Positions 42,736-51,216 of a stretch of 64,000 nt of DNA are shown piece after piece. Source of the stretch: Acetatifactor muris (GTDB lineage: Bacteria > Bacillota > Clostridia > Lachnospirales > Lachnospiraceae); NCBI RefSeq assembly GCF_024623325.1, contig NZ_JANJZD010000012.1, forward strand, positions 1-64,000, read 5' to 3'. Numbering within the stretch: the stretch's first letter is position 1; each line of letters begins with the position of its first letter. The translations under genes and the position numbers were made by a program. The notes under the pieces were generated by a model that was not told the DNA's origin, made no database searches, and worked only from the letters and a program-made list of their open reading frames with translations.

Positions 42736-43890
42736 TTGTCGGATATTCTGAACACGATAGATAATTTACCGGATATTTCTTTCATAGACGGATTGACGCT
42801 GGAGAACATCCAGAGCCAGATGTTAAGCGACTTCGTGGCGAAGTACCAGGAGATCACCGGGAAGAAAATACAGCTTTCCAAGTCGGACCCGAACCGCATT
42901 ATTATGTTAGGTTGCGCCCAGCTTATATACCAGGGCTTGCAGAACATAGACAAGGGCGGAAAGATGAATTTTCTTAAGTACGCCTACGACGATTATTTAG
43001 AGAATATGGGGGCGCTTAAGAAGGTTACGAGGAACCCGGCAAAGTTCGCCCAGGTTCCGGTCAAGTTCACGCTTTCCGGGAAAAGGGAGGCGGCGACCAG
43101 TATCCCCCAGGGAACCAGGGTAACGGCTGCCTACGAGGTTTACTTTGCTACGATTGAATACGCAGAGATACCGCCGGGGGAAACGGAAGTCACGGTCATG
43201 GCGGAATGCACAGAGGCTGGGACGATAGGGAACGACTTCGCTGCCGGGGAGCTTACCACCCTGGTGGATCCGATAGGCTTTATTTCCAAGGTTGAGAACA
43301 CGCAGAAAAGCACCGGAGGGACGGAGGTAGAGTCAGACCAGAACATGGCAGAAAGAATTTACCTGGCTCCTTCCAGCTATTCTACAGCCGGCCCGGACGA
43401 CGCTTACGAGTATTGGGTGAAGGACAGCAACCCCTTTATAGGGGATGTTAAAATAACCAGCCCTACACCGGGCTTAGTTGATATCCGCTTTGTTATGACA
43501 GACGGAACCGTCCCGGACGATACCACCATAGCAGCAGTAACGGCGGCGGTAAACCAGAGAGGAAAGCGGCCGCTTACGGACCAGGTACAAGTAAAGCGTC
43601 CGGAAATTGAAGAATACGAGATAGACGTGACCTATTACATAAACACCAGCGACAGCAACGCGGCAACGGCTATCCAGGCACAGGCAGAAACCGCCGTAGA
43701 GGATTATAAGCTGTGGCAGGCTTCCAAGGTAGGCCGGGACATAAACCCGGATGAGCTTATAGCAAGGCTGAACGACGCAGGGGCAAAAAGGGCGGAAGTC
43801 CGGGCGCCAGCGTTCCGCGTTATAGGGGAAACGGCGAAAGCCCAGTGTACAGGGGTAAATATTATATACGGAGGGCTTGAAAATGATTAG
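42736..43890 (+). CDS. Baseplate protein J
   Basis: 384 residues from a TTG after AAGGAGGTGGCAAGGA. GAREATS-like start (GKREAATSIPQGTRVTA), MAECTEAGTIGNDFAAGEL, and the C-terminal RPLTDQVQVKRPEIEEYEIDVTYYI are diagnostic of gpJ. It forms the baseplate wedge with W and I. Overlaps I by 8 nt. Confidence 0.93.
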   Translation: MSDILNTIDNLPDISFIDGLTLENIQSQMLSDFVAKYQEITGKKIQLSKSDPNRIIMLGCAQLIYQGLQNIDKGGKMNFLKYAYDDYLENMGALKKVTRNPAKFAQVPVKFTLSGKREAATSIPQGTRVTAAYEVYFATIEYAEIPPGETEVTVMAECTEAGTIGNDFAAGELTTLVDPIGFISKVENTQKSTGGTEVESDQNMAERIYLAPSSYSTAGPDDAYEYWVKDSNPFIGDVKITSPTPGLVDIRFVMTDGTVPDDTTIAAVTAAVNQRGKRPLTDQVQVKRPEIEEYEIDVTYYINTSDSNAATAIQAQAETAVEDYKLWQASKVGRDINPDELIARLNDAGAKRAEVRAPAFRVIGETAKAQCTGVNIIYGGLEND

Positions 43891-44917
43891 TTATTACGAC
43901 GGGCAACTAACAGACATCATGCCCGGAAACATAACCAAAAAGCCGGAAGTAAAGGCGTTAAGCTACGCCTTGCAGCAAGCCTGCCGTCTTCTTTACCGAT
44001 ACAGCCGGAGGCTCTATATTTATTCCAATTTGGACGAGCAGCCGGAGGAAGTTATAGACCTTCTGGCTTCGGAACTTCGTACCCAGTATTACCGGAGTAC
44101 GCTGGACATTGACACGAAGCGGCGGCTTGTAAAAAATACGCTTATTTGGTATATGAGCGCAGGAACGCCCCAGGCAGTAGAGGAACTCGTGGGTGTAGTA
44201 TTTGGGGAGGGCGAAGTAAAAGAGTGGTACGAGTACGGCGACAAGCCCTATTATTTTAAGATTGTTACCAACGCAATACTTACACTTGAAATGAACGATT
44301 TTTTTTCAATTATGATCCGGCGGGTAAAGAATACCCGGTCACACCTTCGGGCGATTGATATACACCGGATTGTAAATCACGAGCTTTTCTCTGGGGCGGC
44401 AGTTTTCCCAAACTATAAGCCGCCTGCAGTAATTGATGGTTACGCCGTAGACCGGGAAGCAAGGCAGACCATACACGCCGGGGCATTGGCATCCCAGCAG
44501 AGCCGCCCTGCGCCGATTTGGGACGGCTTTAAGACTGAGGGCGGAGAAATTACCGCCGGAGTATTTGCAGGGGCAGCAGGAGCCACCAGGACGCACCAGG
44601 CGGCCATTGTGGACGGTTTTAGCTTCGAGGGTAAGGAAGTCATAGGCCAGACGTTTATAGGGGGTGAAATGGCGGCCACAGAGAAGCAGGCAGCCATCCG
44701 GGAAGGATTGGAAGGAGCCGCCTCACCAGTAGAAGGCCATGCTTACACTGGATCCGCAGCGAGGGCGGAGGCGCACCAGAAACCGCCAGCAGTCCGGGAA
44801 GGTTTTATCGTCCAGGGCGAAACAGTAACAGAGGCTATTGTAGCCGCCACGGCTTCAAATAGTAAATACAAGAATACCGTAAAAGAAGGAGGAACCAAGA
44901 ATGCCACAACCATTTAA
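43883..44917 (+). CDS. Tail protein I with repetitive C-terminus
   Basis: 344 residues from the ATG at 43883. The first ~175 residues fit gpI (RRLVKNTLIWYMSAGTPQAVEELVGVVFGEGEVKEWYEYGDKPYYF). The rest is about five tandem ~31-residue units. Each has a core such as PAVIDGY, APIWDGF, AAIVDGF, AAIREGL or PAVREGF, followed by a beta/Ala segment. The repeats may be an adaptor between baseplate and fibre. Overlaps the fibre gene by 17 nt. Confidence 0.85.
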   Translation: MISYYDGQLTDIMPGNITKKPEVKALSYALQQACRLLYRYSRRLYIYSNLDEQPEEVIDLLASELRTQYYRSTLDIDTKRRLVKNTLIWYMSAGTPQAVEELVGVVFGEGEVKEWYEYGDKPYYFKIVTNAILTLEMNDFFSIMIRRVKNTRSHLRAIDIHRIVNHELFSGAAVFPNYKPPAVIDGYAVDREARQTIHAGALASQQSRPAPIWDGFKTEGGEITAGVFAGAAGATRTHQAAIVDGFSFEGKEVIGQTFIGGEMAATEKQAAIREGLEGAASPVEGHAYTGSAARAEAHQKPPAVREGFIVQGETVTEAIVAATASNSKYKNTVKEGGTKNATTI

Positions 44918-45503
44918 CAACGCGGTCATGACCAACGCAGGGGCGAGGCTTCTGACCAGGGCGCAGGCCGGGGAAATCAAGATAGAGTTTACCCGGATCG
45001 CAGTAGGCAACGGCAATTATACCGCAGCCGAAAAGACGCTGGATGCGCTGCAGAAGCGGACAGCCCTTAAATCGCTTAAGAACAGTTATACCCTTTCGGA
45101 TATTGACGTATTCAGCGATTACAGCGTGAAGGTAACGGCGCTTATTACGAACCAGGACCCAGTAACCGGGCAGACCCTCGTAAACGCCGGGTATTACATT
45201 AACGAGATGGGCTTATTTGCCAAGGTAAAGGACGGAGCGGACAGCACGGAAATCCTTTACAGCATCACCACCACAGCCGGGGACAACGGCGACTTTATGC
45301 CGCCCTATAACGGATATAACCCGGCGCAGATCACCCAGGATTATTTTGCAACCGTAAACAACAGCGCAGAAGTTACAATCGTCAGCACCGGAGCCGCCCT
45401 GCTTGCGGAGGATGCGAACAAGATAAGGGACGACGCCACGAAGCAGAAGTATAAGCTGGGGATTGATAACGGATTGATTTATATACAGGAGGTAGACGAG
45501 TAA
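44901..45503 (+). CDS. Tail fibre/collar protein
   Basis: 200 residues after AAGAAGGAGGAACCAAGA. NAVMTNAGARLLTRAQAGEIKIEFTRIAVGNG is the N-terminal domain of phage tail collar/fibre proteins; LVNAGYYINEMGLFAKV follows. It is short for a fibre, and presumably holds the DGR target protein encoded next (stop and start overlap by 1 nt). Confidence 0.82.
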   Translation: MPQPFNNAVMTNAGARLLTRAQAGEIKIEFTRIAVGNGNYTAAEKTLDALQKRTALKSLKNSYTLSDIDVFSDYSVKVTALITNQDPVTGQTLVNAGYYINEMGLFAKVKDGADSTEILYSITTTAGDNGDFMPPYNGYNPAQITQDYFATVNNSAEVTIVSTGAALLAEDANKIRDDATKQKYKLGIDNGLIYIQEVDE

Positions 45504-46792
45504 TGGCAGGAGAAAAGATTTATATTGCAGACAAAGAAACCTTAGACAAGGTTTATAACATTTTGGCATCCGATCCGGTATACGGCTTCATTGAGCATAA
45601 CGACATCTTAAGCCCGTCCGCCCGGATTGAGTACATCGGGCTTAATAAGAATTATTCCCCGCTTGCAAGGAATAAGGAAAACGGCAGCATGGTTCTGAAC
45701 AGTTGGGCGGACTTCCCGGTCATTAAAGCAAACAAGCCTTATATGGTTCGGGCAGACGGCACACCGGATTACAGGCTCAAGGAAACGGACTACACCCAGA
45801 GGGAGGACGGCGGCTCTTCCGACGTTGCAAACAGCAGCTATAACGGCGGCGCTTTTTCCTGGCTTATGAAGATTTACAAGAACGAGGAAATGGTCGGCAA
45901 CGACCGGATCGTGCGCTTTTCCCTTACCGCCCGCGACGGCTACGAGCCGGTGGGCTTCATTGACCCCAGCAATAACGAGCTGGGGGGCGTATGGCTGCCC
46001 ATGTTCTACGGTTCCATTTTGGGAGCGGACGGAGCTACCCCGAAGATGGTAAGCCTTGCAAACTTGCAGCCGACCTATAACAACACCACGGACAAGGAAA
46101 AGACAGCTATTACCAATTTCAGCAGCCGGGCGGCGTTCCTGGGCGGGCCGATTGTGGAAACCATTATCGACCTTTTGATCATGTTCGCAAAAACAACGAA
46201 CTTGCAGGAAGCCTATGGGTACGGAAACTGCAGCGGCTACGACGCCAGCCAGTCCCCGACCTACGGAGTAAAGCGGAACGCCGTAGTGGGCGGCGGGCAG
46301 TTCTACGGAACCGACGATAAGCTGAGCTTAAATAAGATTTTCCACAGCATAGTCCTGGGCAGCTACCAGCAGTGGATGCGCGACCCTTACGAAGTAGTTG
46401 TAAACGGGCGGGTGAAGGTAAGCAAAAATTACACCTACGATCCGACCGGGGCAAAGTATACGGATACAGGGATCACCGTACCGGATAACAAGACCTGGGA
46501 CACGAACCACAACGCCCTGGACTACCCGGCCCATTTCAGAACCGTACCGGGATACGGCAGTATCCCGGCTTTAGGAATGGACGGAGGGAGCAGCGCGACC
46601 GGAGGCTGTGACGGGCTTTGGAGAAAAGACCCGAAGCAGACGTTTACGGGCGTCTGCCGACGGTTCGGGCATTGCAACTTTGGGCTTTCTTGCGGACCAC
46701 GGGCGCGGGATTGGTACAACAGTGTCACGGCTGCGAACTGGTACTTCGGCGCCGCCGATCTTCTTTTACCACCTGTCGGCGTAGCCGTTTAG
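45503..46792 (+). CDS. DGR target protein, receptor-binding tail protein
   Basis: 429 residues. The C-terminal ~70 residues have the C-type-lectin-like pattern of DGR targets: GLWRKDP...FTGVCRRFGHCNFGLSCGP and RARDWYNSVTAANWYFGAAD. The variable repeat codes for residues 383-418. Compared with the template, residues 390 (H), 393 (F), 396 (S), 403 (D), 405 (Y), 410 (A) and 414 (Y) derive from AAY codons, and 415 (F) from ATC. Residue 386 (R) differs by T to G. The N-terminal ~370 residues (EKIYIADKETLDKVYNILA...) form the tail-attachment part. It likely binds the host surface. Confidence 0.93.
   Translation: MAGEKIYIADKETLDKVYNILASDPVYGFIEHNDILSPSARIEYIGLNKNYSPLARNKENGSMVLNSWADFPVIKANKPYMVRADGTPDYRLKETDYTQREDGGSSDVANSSYNGGAFSWLMKIYKNEEMVGNDRIVRFSLTARDGYEPVGFIDPSNNELGGVWLPMFYGSILGADGATPKMVSLANLQPTYNNTTDKEKTAITNFSSRAAFLGGPIVETIIDLLIMFAKTTNLQEAYGYGNCSGYDASQSPTYGVKRNAVVGGGQFYGTDDKLSLNKIFHSIVLGSYQQWMRDPYEVVVNGRVKVSKNYTYDPTGAKYTDTGITVPDNKTWDTNHNALDYPAHFRTVPGYGSIPALGMDGGSSATGGCDGLWRKDPKQTFTGVCRRFGHCNFGLSCGPRARDWYNSVTAANWYFGAADLLLPPVGVAV
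46648..46756 (+). repeat. DGR variable repeat (VR)
   Basis: 109 bp at the 3' end of the target gene, aligning without gaps to the template at 46897-47005. Of 13 differences, 11 fall on template adenines (11 of 26 adenines; 2 of 83 other bases, both T to G near the 5' end). The 3' end TCGGCGCCGCC is identical in both and GC-rich, as expected for an IMH. The repeat ends 36 bp before the target stop. Confidence 0.95.
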
Positions 46793-46797
46793 GGGGT

Positions 46798-46823
46798 CTG
46801 GGGGTGCGAAGCAATTCCCCCAG
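46798..46823 (+). other. Hairpin downstream of VR
   Basis: CTGGGGG (46798-46804) pairs perfectly with CCCCCAG (46817-46823) across a 12-nt loop. It begins 6 nt after the target stop and 42 nt after VR. In the Bordetella phage DGR a hairpin/cruciform at this place promotes target recognition; here the role is inferred by position. No T-run follows, so it is not an obvious terminator. Confidence 0.65.
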
Positions 46824-46896
46824 GAGATACCGGAGCTTTGAAGCAGCGTAAATTATAAGCAACAAAATATAAGGGGATAGGGGCGGCGTCACCTGG

Positions 46897-47005
46897 GGGC
46901 GTCTGCCTACGGTTCGGTAATTGCAACAATGGGCTTAATTGCGGACCACGGGCGCGGAATTGGAACAACAGTGTCACGAATGCGAACTGGAACATCGGCG
47001 CCGCC
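46897..47005 (+). repeat. DGR template repeat (TR)
   Basis: 109 bp between target and reverse transcriptase genes. Read in the target's phase it has ten AAY (Asn) codons, seven of which are changed in VR. It is followed by a T-run and lies ~190 bp before the RT gene, so its RNA is probably made from a transcript running toward RT. It explains the 406-bp gap 46793-47198. Confidence 0.95.
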
Positions 47006-47198
47006 TTTTTTCTATTCATACGGTTCATTAACTTAAAGCCGCCCTTATTCCTACACCCCTGGGCGTTGAAATACGCCTTAACCGCCATTATTGGAAGGGT
47101 AAGTGGTAAATTAACTTGATACAGGGCGCACGGTAAAGCGGTCGCACCTGCCGTGCGTAGAGGATAGAAGAAAAAATATTCTTATAGGAGTATTGTTT

Positions 47199-48431
47199 AT
47201 GCGGAAGAAGGAGCTGTGGCAGAAAGTAGAAAAAGCCGCAACGGAAAGAGGCGTTAAACAGTACAAATATTTGTATCGCCGTATGCTTGACGAAAACATA
47301 ATAAGAAAAGCATACAAGAAGCTGCGGAAGGGCAAAACGAAGCGAATAGAGATACAGAAGATAGACGCCGATCTTGATAACGAAGTCGCCGCCATGCGGC
47401 GCATGATAGAGAATACGAAGCCGCCAGACGTTCCGGTGGAACACCCGGAGCTGGCATATAAGCCGAAAAAGCGCAAGCCGAAAATCATAAGGGAAAAGGG
47501 CAAAACCCGGAAGATATTTATGCCGGAGATACACGAGCAATGGCTGCACCATATAATCGTCCTTATTTTGGAGCCGATTATAACAGCCACGGCTTACCCA
47601 TATTCCTGCGGCAGCTTCCCGAAGCGGGGCGCACATTACGGCAAGAAACGGCTTTTAAAAATTATCCAGGGCGGAAAGAATATCCGGAATTTTGCGAAGA
47701 TTGACATCCGCCATTTTTACGACAGCATACGGCTGGACATTCTTATGCGGGAGCTTCGCATAAGAATAAAAGACGAGCTTTTTCTATACATTGTGGAGCT
47801 TTGCTTACAAGGCTTTAAGAAGGGAATACCGCTGGGCTTCTACATTTCCCAGTGGCTGGCAAATTATTTGTTGGAGCCGCTGGATCACTTCATAACGGAC
47901 AAGCTGGGAATACCGAACCTTATCCGCTATATGGATGATATTGTTTTAGGACACGACAACAAAAAGAAGTTGCACCAGGCAATAGTAGAAATTAAGAAAT
48001 TCATAGGGCGGAGGTTCCGGCTGAAGCTGAAGCGAAACTACCAGGTCTTTAAGTTCAACTACCAGAAGAAGAACGGGAAGGTCGTAGGGCGCGTTATTGA
48101 TTTTATGGGCTTCCTTTTCTTCCGCAACCGGACAACGATGCGGAAAGCTATTATGCTTTCAGCCACCAGGCTGGCCAGCAAGCTACACGCAGCAAAGGAA
48201 GCCGGGAGGGGATATTTTAAGAAACACTTAGAGGCAATGTTAAGCTATATGGGCTGGTTCAGTTGTACGGACACTTACGACGCATACCAGGACTATATAA
48301 AGCCTTACATAAAAGTAAGACAGCTTAAGAAAATTATTTCAAAATTGACAAGGAGGGCAAACAGAAATGAAGCAGTGGACACAGGAACGAAGCGCAAGCC
48401 GGCCGGCAGAATTGCAGCTTGTGGCGCCTGA
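47199..48431 (+). CDS. DGR reverse transcriptase
   Basis: 410 residues from the ATG at 47199 (TATAGGAG upstream). RT domains in order: KTRKIFMPEIHEQWLHHIIVLIL, YSCGSFPKRGAHYGKKRL, AKIDIRHFYDSI (first catalytic Asp), LGFYISQW (residues 212-219, the [IL]GxxxSQ form that marks DGR enzymes), YMDD (244-247) and DFMGFLFFRNRTTMRK. It copies TR RNA with adenine errors for transfer into VR. It follows the TR and overlaps the next gene by 65 nt. Confidence 0.94.
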   Translation: MRKKELWQKVEKAATERGVKQYKYLYRRMLDENIIRKAYKKLRKGKTKRIEIQKIDADLDNEVAAMRRMIENTKPPDVPVEHPELAYKPKKRKPKIIREKGKTRKIFMPEIHEQWLHHIIVLILEPIITATAYPYSCGSFPKRGAHYGKKRLLKIIQGGKNIRNFAKIDIRHFYDSIRLDILMRELRIRIKDELFLYIVELCLQGFKKGIPLGFYISQWLANYLLEPLDHFITDKLGIPNLIRYMDDIVLGHDNKKKLHQAIVEIKKFIGRRFRLKLKRNYQVFKFNYQKKNGKVVGRVIDFMGFLFFRNRTTMRKAIMLSATRLASKLHAAKEAGRGYFKKHLEAMLSYMGWFSCTDTYDAYQDYIKPYIKVRQLKKIISKLTRRANRNEAVDTGTKRKPAGRIAACGA

Positions 48432-48642
48432 TACTTTCATCCAGCGCCGGAACATTCAGCAGGAGGAACACGAAGCCACGGAGCAGGCGGCAGCCTATAC
48501 GGACTTCGTATGCGAGAGCCGGGAGATCAGCGTCGGAGAGTACGAGATGCTTAAGAGCATAGAGGAAATCCGGACGGACGAGGCAGTGAGCGCAGCTATT
48601 GACGAGTACACGATGCAGCTTATGGAAGGAGGGCTTTTATAA
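48367..48642 (+). CDS. Hypothetical tail-region protein
   Basis: 91 residues with AAGGAGG upstream of the ATG. It overlaps the RT 3' end. N-terminal RPAELQLVAPDTFIQRRNI is followed by an acidic helical C-terminus. It has the position of the small gene before XkdX in Gram-positive contractile phages. It does not look like Avd (not basic, no four-helix pattern). Confidence 0.65.
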   Translation: MKQWTQERSASRPAELQLVAPDTFIQRRNIQQEEHEATEQAAAYTDFVCESREISVGEYEMLKSIEEIRTDEAVSAAIDEYTMQLMEGGLL

Positions 48643-48785
48643 TGGCTTCGATTTTAGTAAACAGCCTTAAGAGGCTTTATGCAGCAGGCAGAGTCACCAG
48701 GGAACAGATCGGGGAACGGGTAGAGAAGGGAACCATCACCGAAGCCGATTACCAGGAGATCACGGGGGAGGAATATGGAGAATAG
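48642..48785 (+). CDS. XkdX-like small protein
   Basis: 47 residues, ATG overlapping the previous stop. SLKRLYAAGRVTREQIGERVEKGTITEADYQEITG is the typical XkdX pattern seen between fibre and lysis genes. Function unknown. Confidence 0.75.
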   Translation: MASILVNSLKRLYAAGRVTREQIGERVEKGTITEADYQEITGEEYGE

Positions 48786-48969
48786 GAGCAGCGGCCCGCT
48801 GGAGATAGTAGAGCAGCAGAACGCCATTATAAGAATCCAGAGCGGCGTTATTGACGAGCTTTTCTTGCTTCTTATGCAACACATAAGCGCAGAAGAAGCG
48901 GACGGCCTTCCGTGTATTGCCAGGATTAACCAGGCGGCGGAAATCCGGGCGGGAATCGGCTTAGACTAA
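48775..48969 (+). CDS. Small hypothetical protein
   Basis: 64 residues, start inside the XkdX gene (11-nt overlap) after GGGGGAGGAAT. Helical (LEIVEQQNAIIRIQSGVIDELFLLLMQHI). A 7-bp hairpin (ACGGCGC/GCGCCGT) lies downstream near 49003-49021, without a T-run. Confidence 0.55.
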   Translation: MENRSSGPLEIVEQQNAIIRIQSGVIDELFLLLMQHISAEEADGLPCIARINQAAEIRAGIGLD

Positions 48970-49061
48970 TATTTCTACACTAAAAGGCAAAAGGCCCAGG
49001 AAACGGCGCAGGACGCGCCGTGGAAGGGGCTTATTTTATTGCAAGAAGGGAGGGCAAAAGC

Positions 49062-49370
49062 ATGGACACACCCATCACCAGGGCAGAGCATCAGGAATTT
49101 GCAAAACGGCAGGACGAGGAAAACAAGCGGCAGAACAAGCGGATCGACGAGCTGGAGGAAACCGTGCGCCAGATTGGAACGCTTACCGCTTCCGTTGAAA
49201 AGCTGGCCGTAAGCATTGAGAGCATGGCGAAGGAGCAGGAGCAGCAGGGAAAACAGCTCCGGGAGCTTGAAGCAAAGGACGGCGAGATGTGGCGGAAGAT
49301 TGTAGGCTACATAGCAACCGCCATTGTCGGCATTGTTATCGGCTTTGTTTTCAAGCAGATCGGGATGTAA
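49062..49370 (+). CDS. XhlA-like membrane-lytic protein
   Basis: 102 residues from the ATG at 49062 (AAGGGAGGG upstream). A long coiled coil (RIDELEETVRQIGTLTASVEKLAVSIESM) is followed by one C-terminal transmembrane helix (IVGYIATAIVGIVIGFVF), the XhlA/haemolysin-like plan. It probably cooperates with the holin. Confidence 0.82.
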   Translation: MDTPITRAEHQEFAKRQDEENKRQNKRIDELEETVRQIGTLTASVEKLAVSIESMAKEQEQQGKQLRELEAKDGEMWRKIVGYIATAIVGIVIGFVFKQIGM

Positions 49371-49440
49371 CAGGGCAACCGCGCCGGAAGGTTGGGAAAC
49401 CCCGGCGCAAAAAAAATAAACCTTAAAGGAGGACAACACC

Positions 49441-49680
49441 ATGAAACAGATTAACTGGGTAAAGAAACTTACAAGCCGGAAACTTTGGACGGCGGTCGCT
49501 TCCTTCGTTTCCATGATGATCCTGGCAACGGGCGGAGCCGAGAACACGGCGACGCAGGTAACGGCACTTATTATGGCCGGTGCTTCCGTTATTGCCTACA
49601 TTATCGGGGAAGGATTGACGGATGCGGCAAACATTGAGGGCGAGGTCGGGATCGAGGTCCAGGAGGATACCGAGGAATAG
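49441..49680 (+). CDS. Phage holin
   Basis: 79 residues with AAAGGAGG upstream. Two hydrophobic segments (TAVASFVSMMILATGG; ALIMAGASVIAYIIGEGL) and an acidic tail fit small phage holins that open the membrane to the endolysin, encoded 10 bp downstream. Confidence 0.85.
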   Translation: MKQINWVKKLTSRKLWTAVASFVSMMILATGGAENTATQVTALIMAGASVIAYIIGEGLTDAANIEGEVGIEVQEDTEE

Positions 49681-49690
49681 GAGGCAGACC

Positions 49691-51046
49691 ATGGGCATTA
49701 TTTGGGGAGGCGTAGAGCGTGAGCTTTACGCCTTTTACAGTAGCAAGGGACTTTGTAACAATGGCATTTTCGGGCTGTTCGGCAACTTTTACGCAGAGAG
49801 CAGGATGAACCCGAAGAACCTGCAGAACAGCTTTGAAAAGAAACTCGGCTTTACAGACGAGAGCTACACGGCAGCAGTTGACAATGGAAGCTATAAGGAC
49901 TTCGTACACGACGGTGCAGGCTACGGCTTACATCAATGCACATTTTGGAGCCGGAAACAGGCTATGCTTGCTTTCCACCAGGCAAAGGGCGTATCCATTG
50001 GCGACACCTTGACGCAGGCGGAATTTATTTACAAGGAGCTTTCCGAGAGCTTCCCGGCAGTCCTTAAAGTTCTTAAGACAGCCGCCAGCATCCGGGAGGC
50101 TTCCGATGCCGTACTGCTACAGTTTGAGAAACCGGGGGATCAGAGCGAAGCCGTCCAGAAGAAGCGGGCGGGCTATGGCCAGGAGTACGAAGCTCTTTAC
50201 CAGAAAGAAGGAGGGAACGAAGGTATGACAGAGGCACAGGCAAGACAGAAGGTCGTAGGCATTATGCAGGGCTGGATCGGGCTTAAGCGTTCCGACAAAA
50301 GCCACGCCCCGATCATTGACACATATAACGGCGATAAGCCGCTGCCCAGGGGGTACAAGGTTACTTACACTGACGCATACTGCGCCACCACGACCAGCGC
50401 GGCGGCGATCAAGGCAGGCTATACGGATATTATCCCGGTAGAGTGTTCCTGCTATTATTTGATTGAGAAAGCCAAGGCTATGGGCATTTGGCAGGAAAAC
50501 GACGCATACATCCCAGCACCGGGCGACGAAGTTCTTTACGACTGGGACGATGGGGCGAACTTTGCTACCACGGATTGCACCGGAACACCGGAACACGTCG
50601 GCATGGTTGAGGCAGTAAGCGGAAACACGATAAAAGTTATGGAGGGCAACATGAGCGGCGGAGTCGTAGGACGCAGGAACCTGCAGGTCAACGGCAGATA
50701 TATCCGGGGCTTTATTTGCCCGAACTACGCCAGCAAGGCGACGGAGAAAGCTCCGGAGAAAAGCATAGACGAGATCGCCACGGAAGTCCTGGCAGGAAGA
50801 TGGGGGAATAACCCGGAGCGCAAGCAGAAGCTGGAGGCGGCCGGCTACAACTACGAAGCCGTCCAGGCAGCAGTAAACCAGAAAGCGAAAAGCGGAGCTT
50901 CTGCAAAGAAAAGCGTTTCTGCAGTAGCCCAGGAGGTACTGGCAGGCAAGTGGGGCAATAACCCAGCCAGGAAGAAAGCCCTGGAGGCGGCCGGCTACGA
51001 TTACAACGCCGTCCAGGCGGAAGTAAACAGGCTTTGCCAGAAGTAG
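49691..51046 (+). CDS. Modular endolysin with two CW_7 repeats
   Basis: 451 residues. Residues ~1-175: tail-lysozyme-like glycosidase (GIFGLFGNFYAESRMNPKNLQ with the likely catalytic Glu; GYGLHQCTFWSRKQAM). Residues ~190-365: an NlpC/P60- or CHAP-like peptidase (DAYCATTTSAAAIKAG with Cys; PEHVGMVEAV with His). Then two CW_7-type wall-binding repeats (EIATEVLAGRWGNNPERKQKLEAAGYNYEAVQ and AQEVLAGKWGNNPARKKALEAAGYDYNAV). It lyses the wall at the end of infection. Confidence 0.9.
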   Translation: MGIIWGGVERELYAFYSSKGLCNNGIFGLFGNFYAESRMNPKNLQNSFEKKLGFTDESYTAAVDNGSYKDFVHDGAGYGLHQCTFWSRKQAMLAFHQAKGVSIGDTLTQAEFIYKELSESFPAVLKVLKTAASIREASDAVLLQFEKPGDQSEAVQKKRAGYGQEYEALYQKEGGNEGMTEAQARQKVVGIMQGWIGLKRSDKSHAPIIDTYNGDKPLPRGYKVTYTDAYCATTTSAAAIKAGYTDIIPVECSCYYLIEKAKAMGIWQENDAYIPAPGDEVLYDWDDGANFATTDCTGTPEHVGMVEAVSGNTIKVMEGNMSGGVVGRRNLQVNGRYIRGFICPNYASKATEKAPEKSIDEIATEVLAGRWGNNPERKQKLEAAGYNYEAVQAAVNQKAKSGASAKKSVSAVAQEVLAGKWGNNPARKKALEAAGYDYNAVQAEVNRLCQK

Positions 51047-51176
51047 TCACATTTTCACAAAGGAAAGCCCGGTATTTTGTCTATTTCAGTGAATAGATGA
51101 AATCGGGAAACAGGCGTATAATTGTGCGCCAGAGGGGGGTATAAGGGGGTAAAACCCCAGCCCCGAAAAGCGAGAA

Positions 51177-51216
51177 AAGCCCCGCTGCCGTTTTGGCAGT
51201 TGGGGCTTATTTTTTA
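51177..51216 (+). terminator. Intrinsic terminator after lysis module
   Basis: AAGCCCC pairs with GGGGCTT, with an inner CTGCC/GGCAG stem, followed by TATTTTTT. It ends the rightward late transcript and overlaps the end of the leftward AbrB-like gene. Confidence 0.85.

Noticed and set aside
45503..46792. A second variable repeat elsewhere in the prophage
   Set aside because: Reading the other tail and fibre genes I found no further segment resembling the template; a systematic alignment of TR against the whole genome would be needed to exclude remote targets.
47088..47636. Minus-strand ORFs across the DGR reverse transcriptase start
   Set aside because: They overlap a clear RT gene and lack any motif; antisense shadows.
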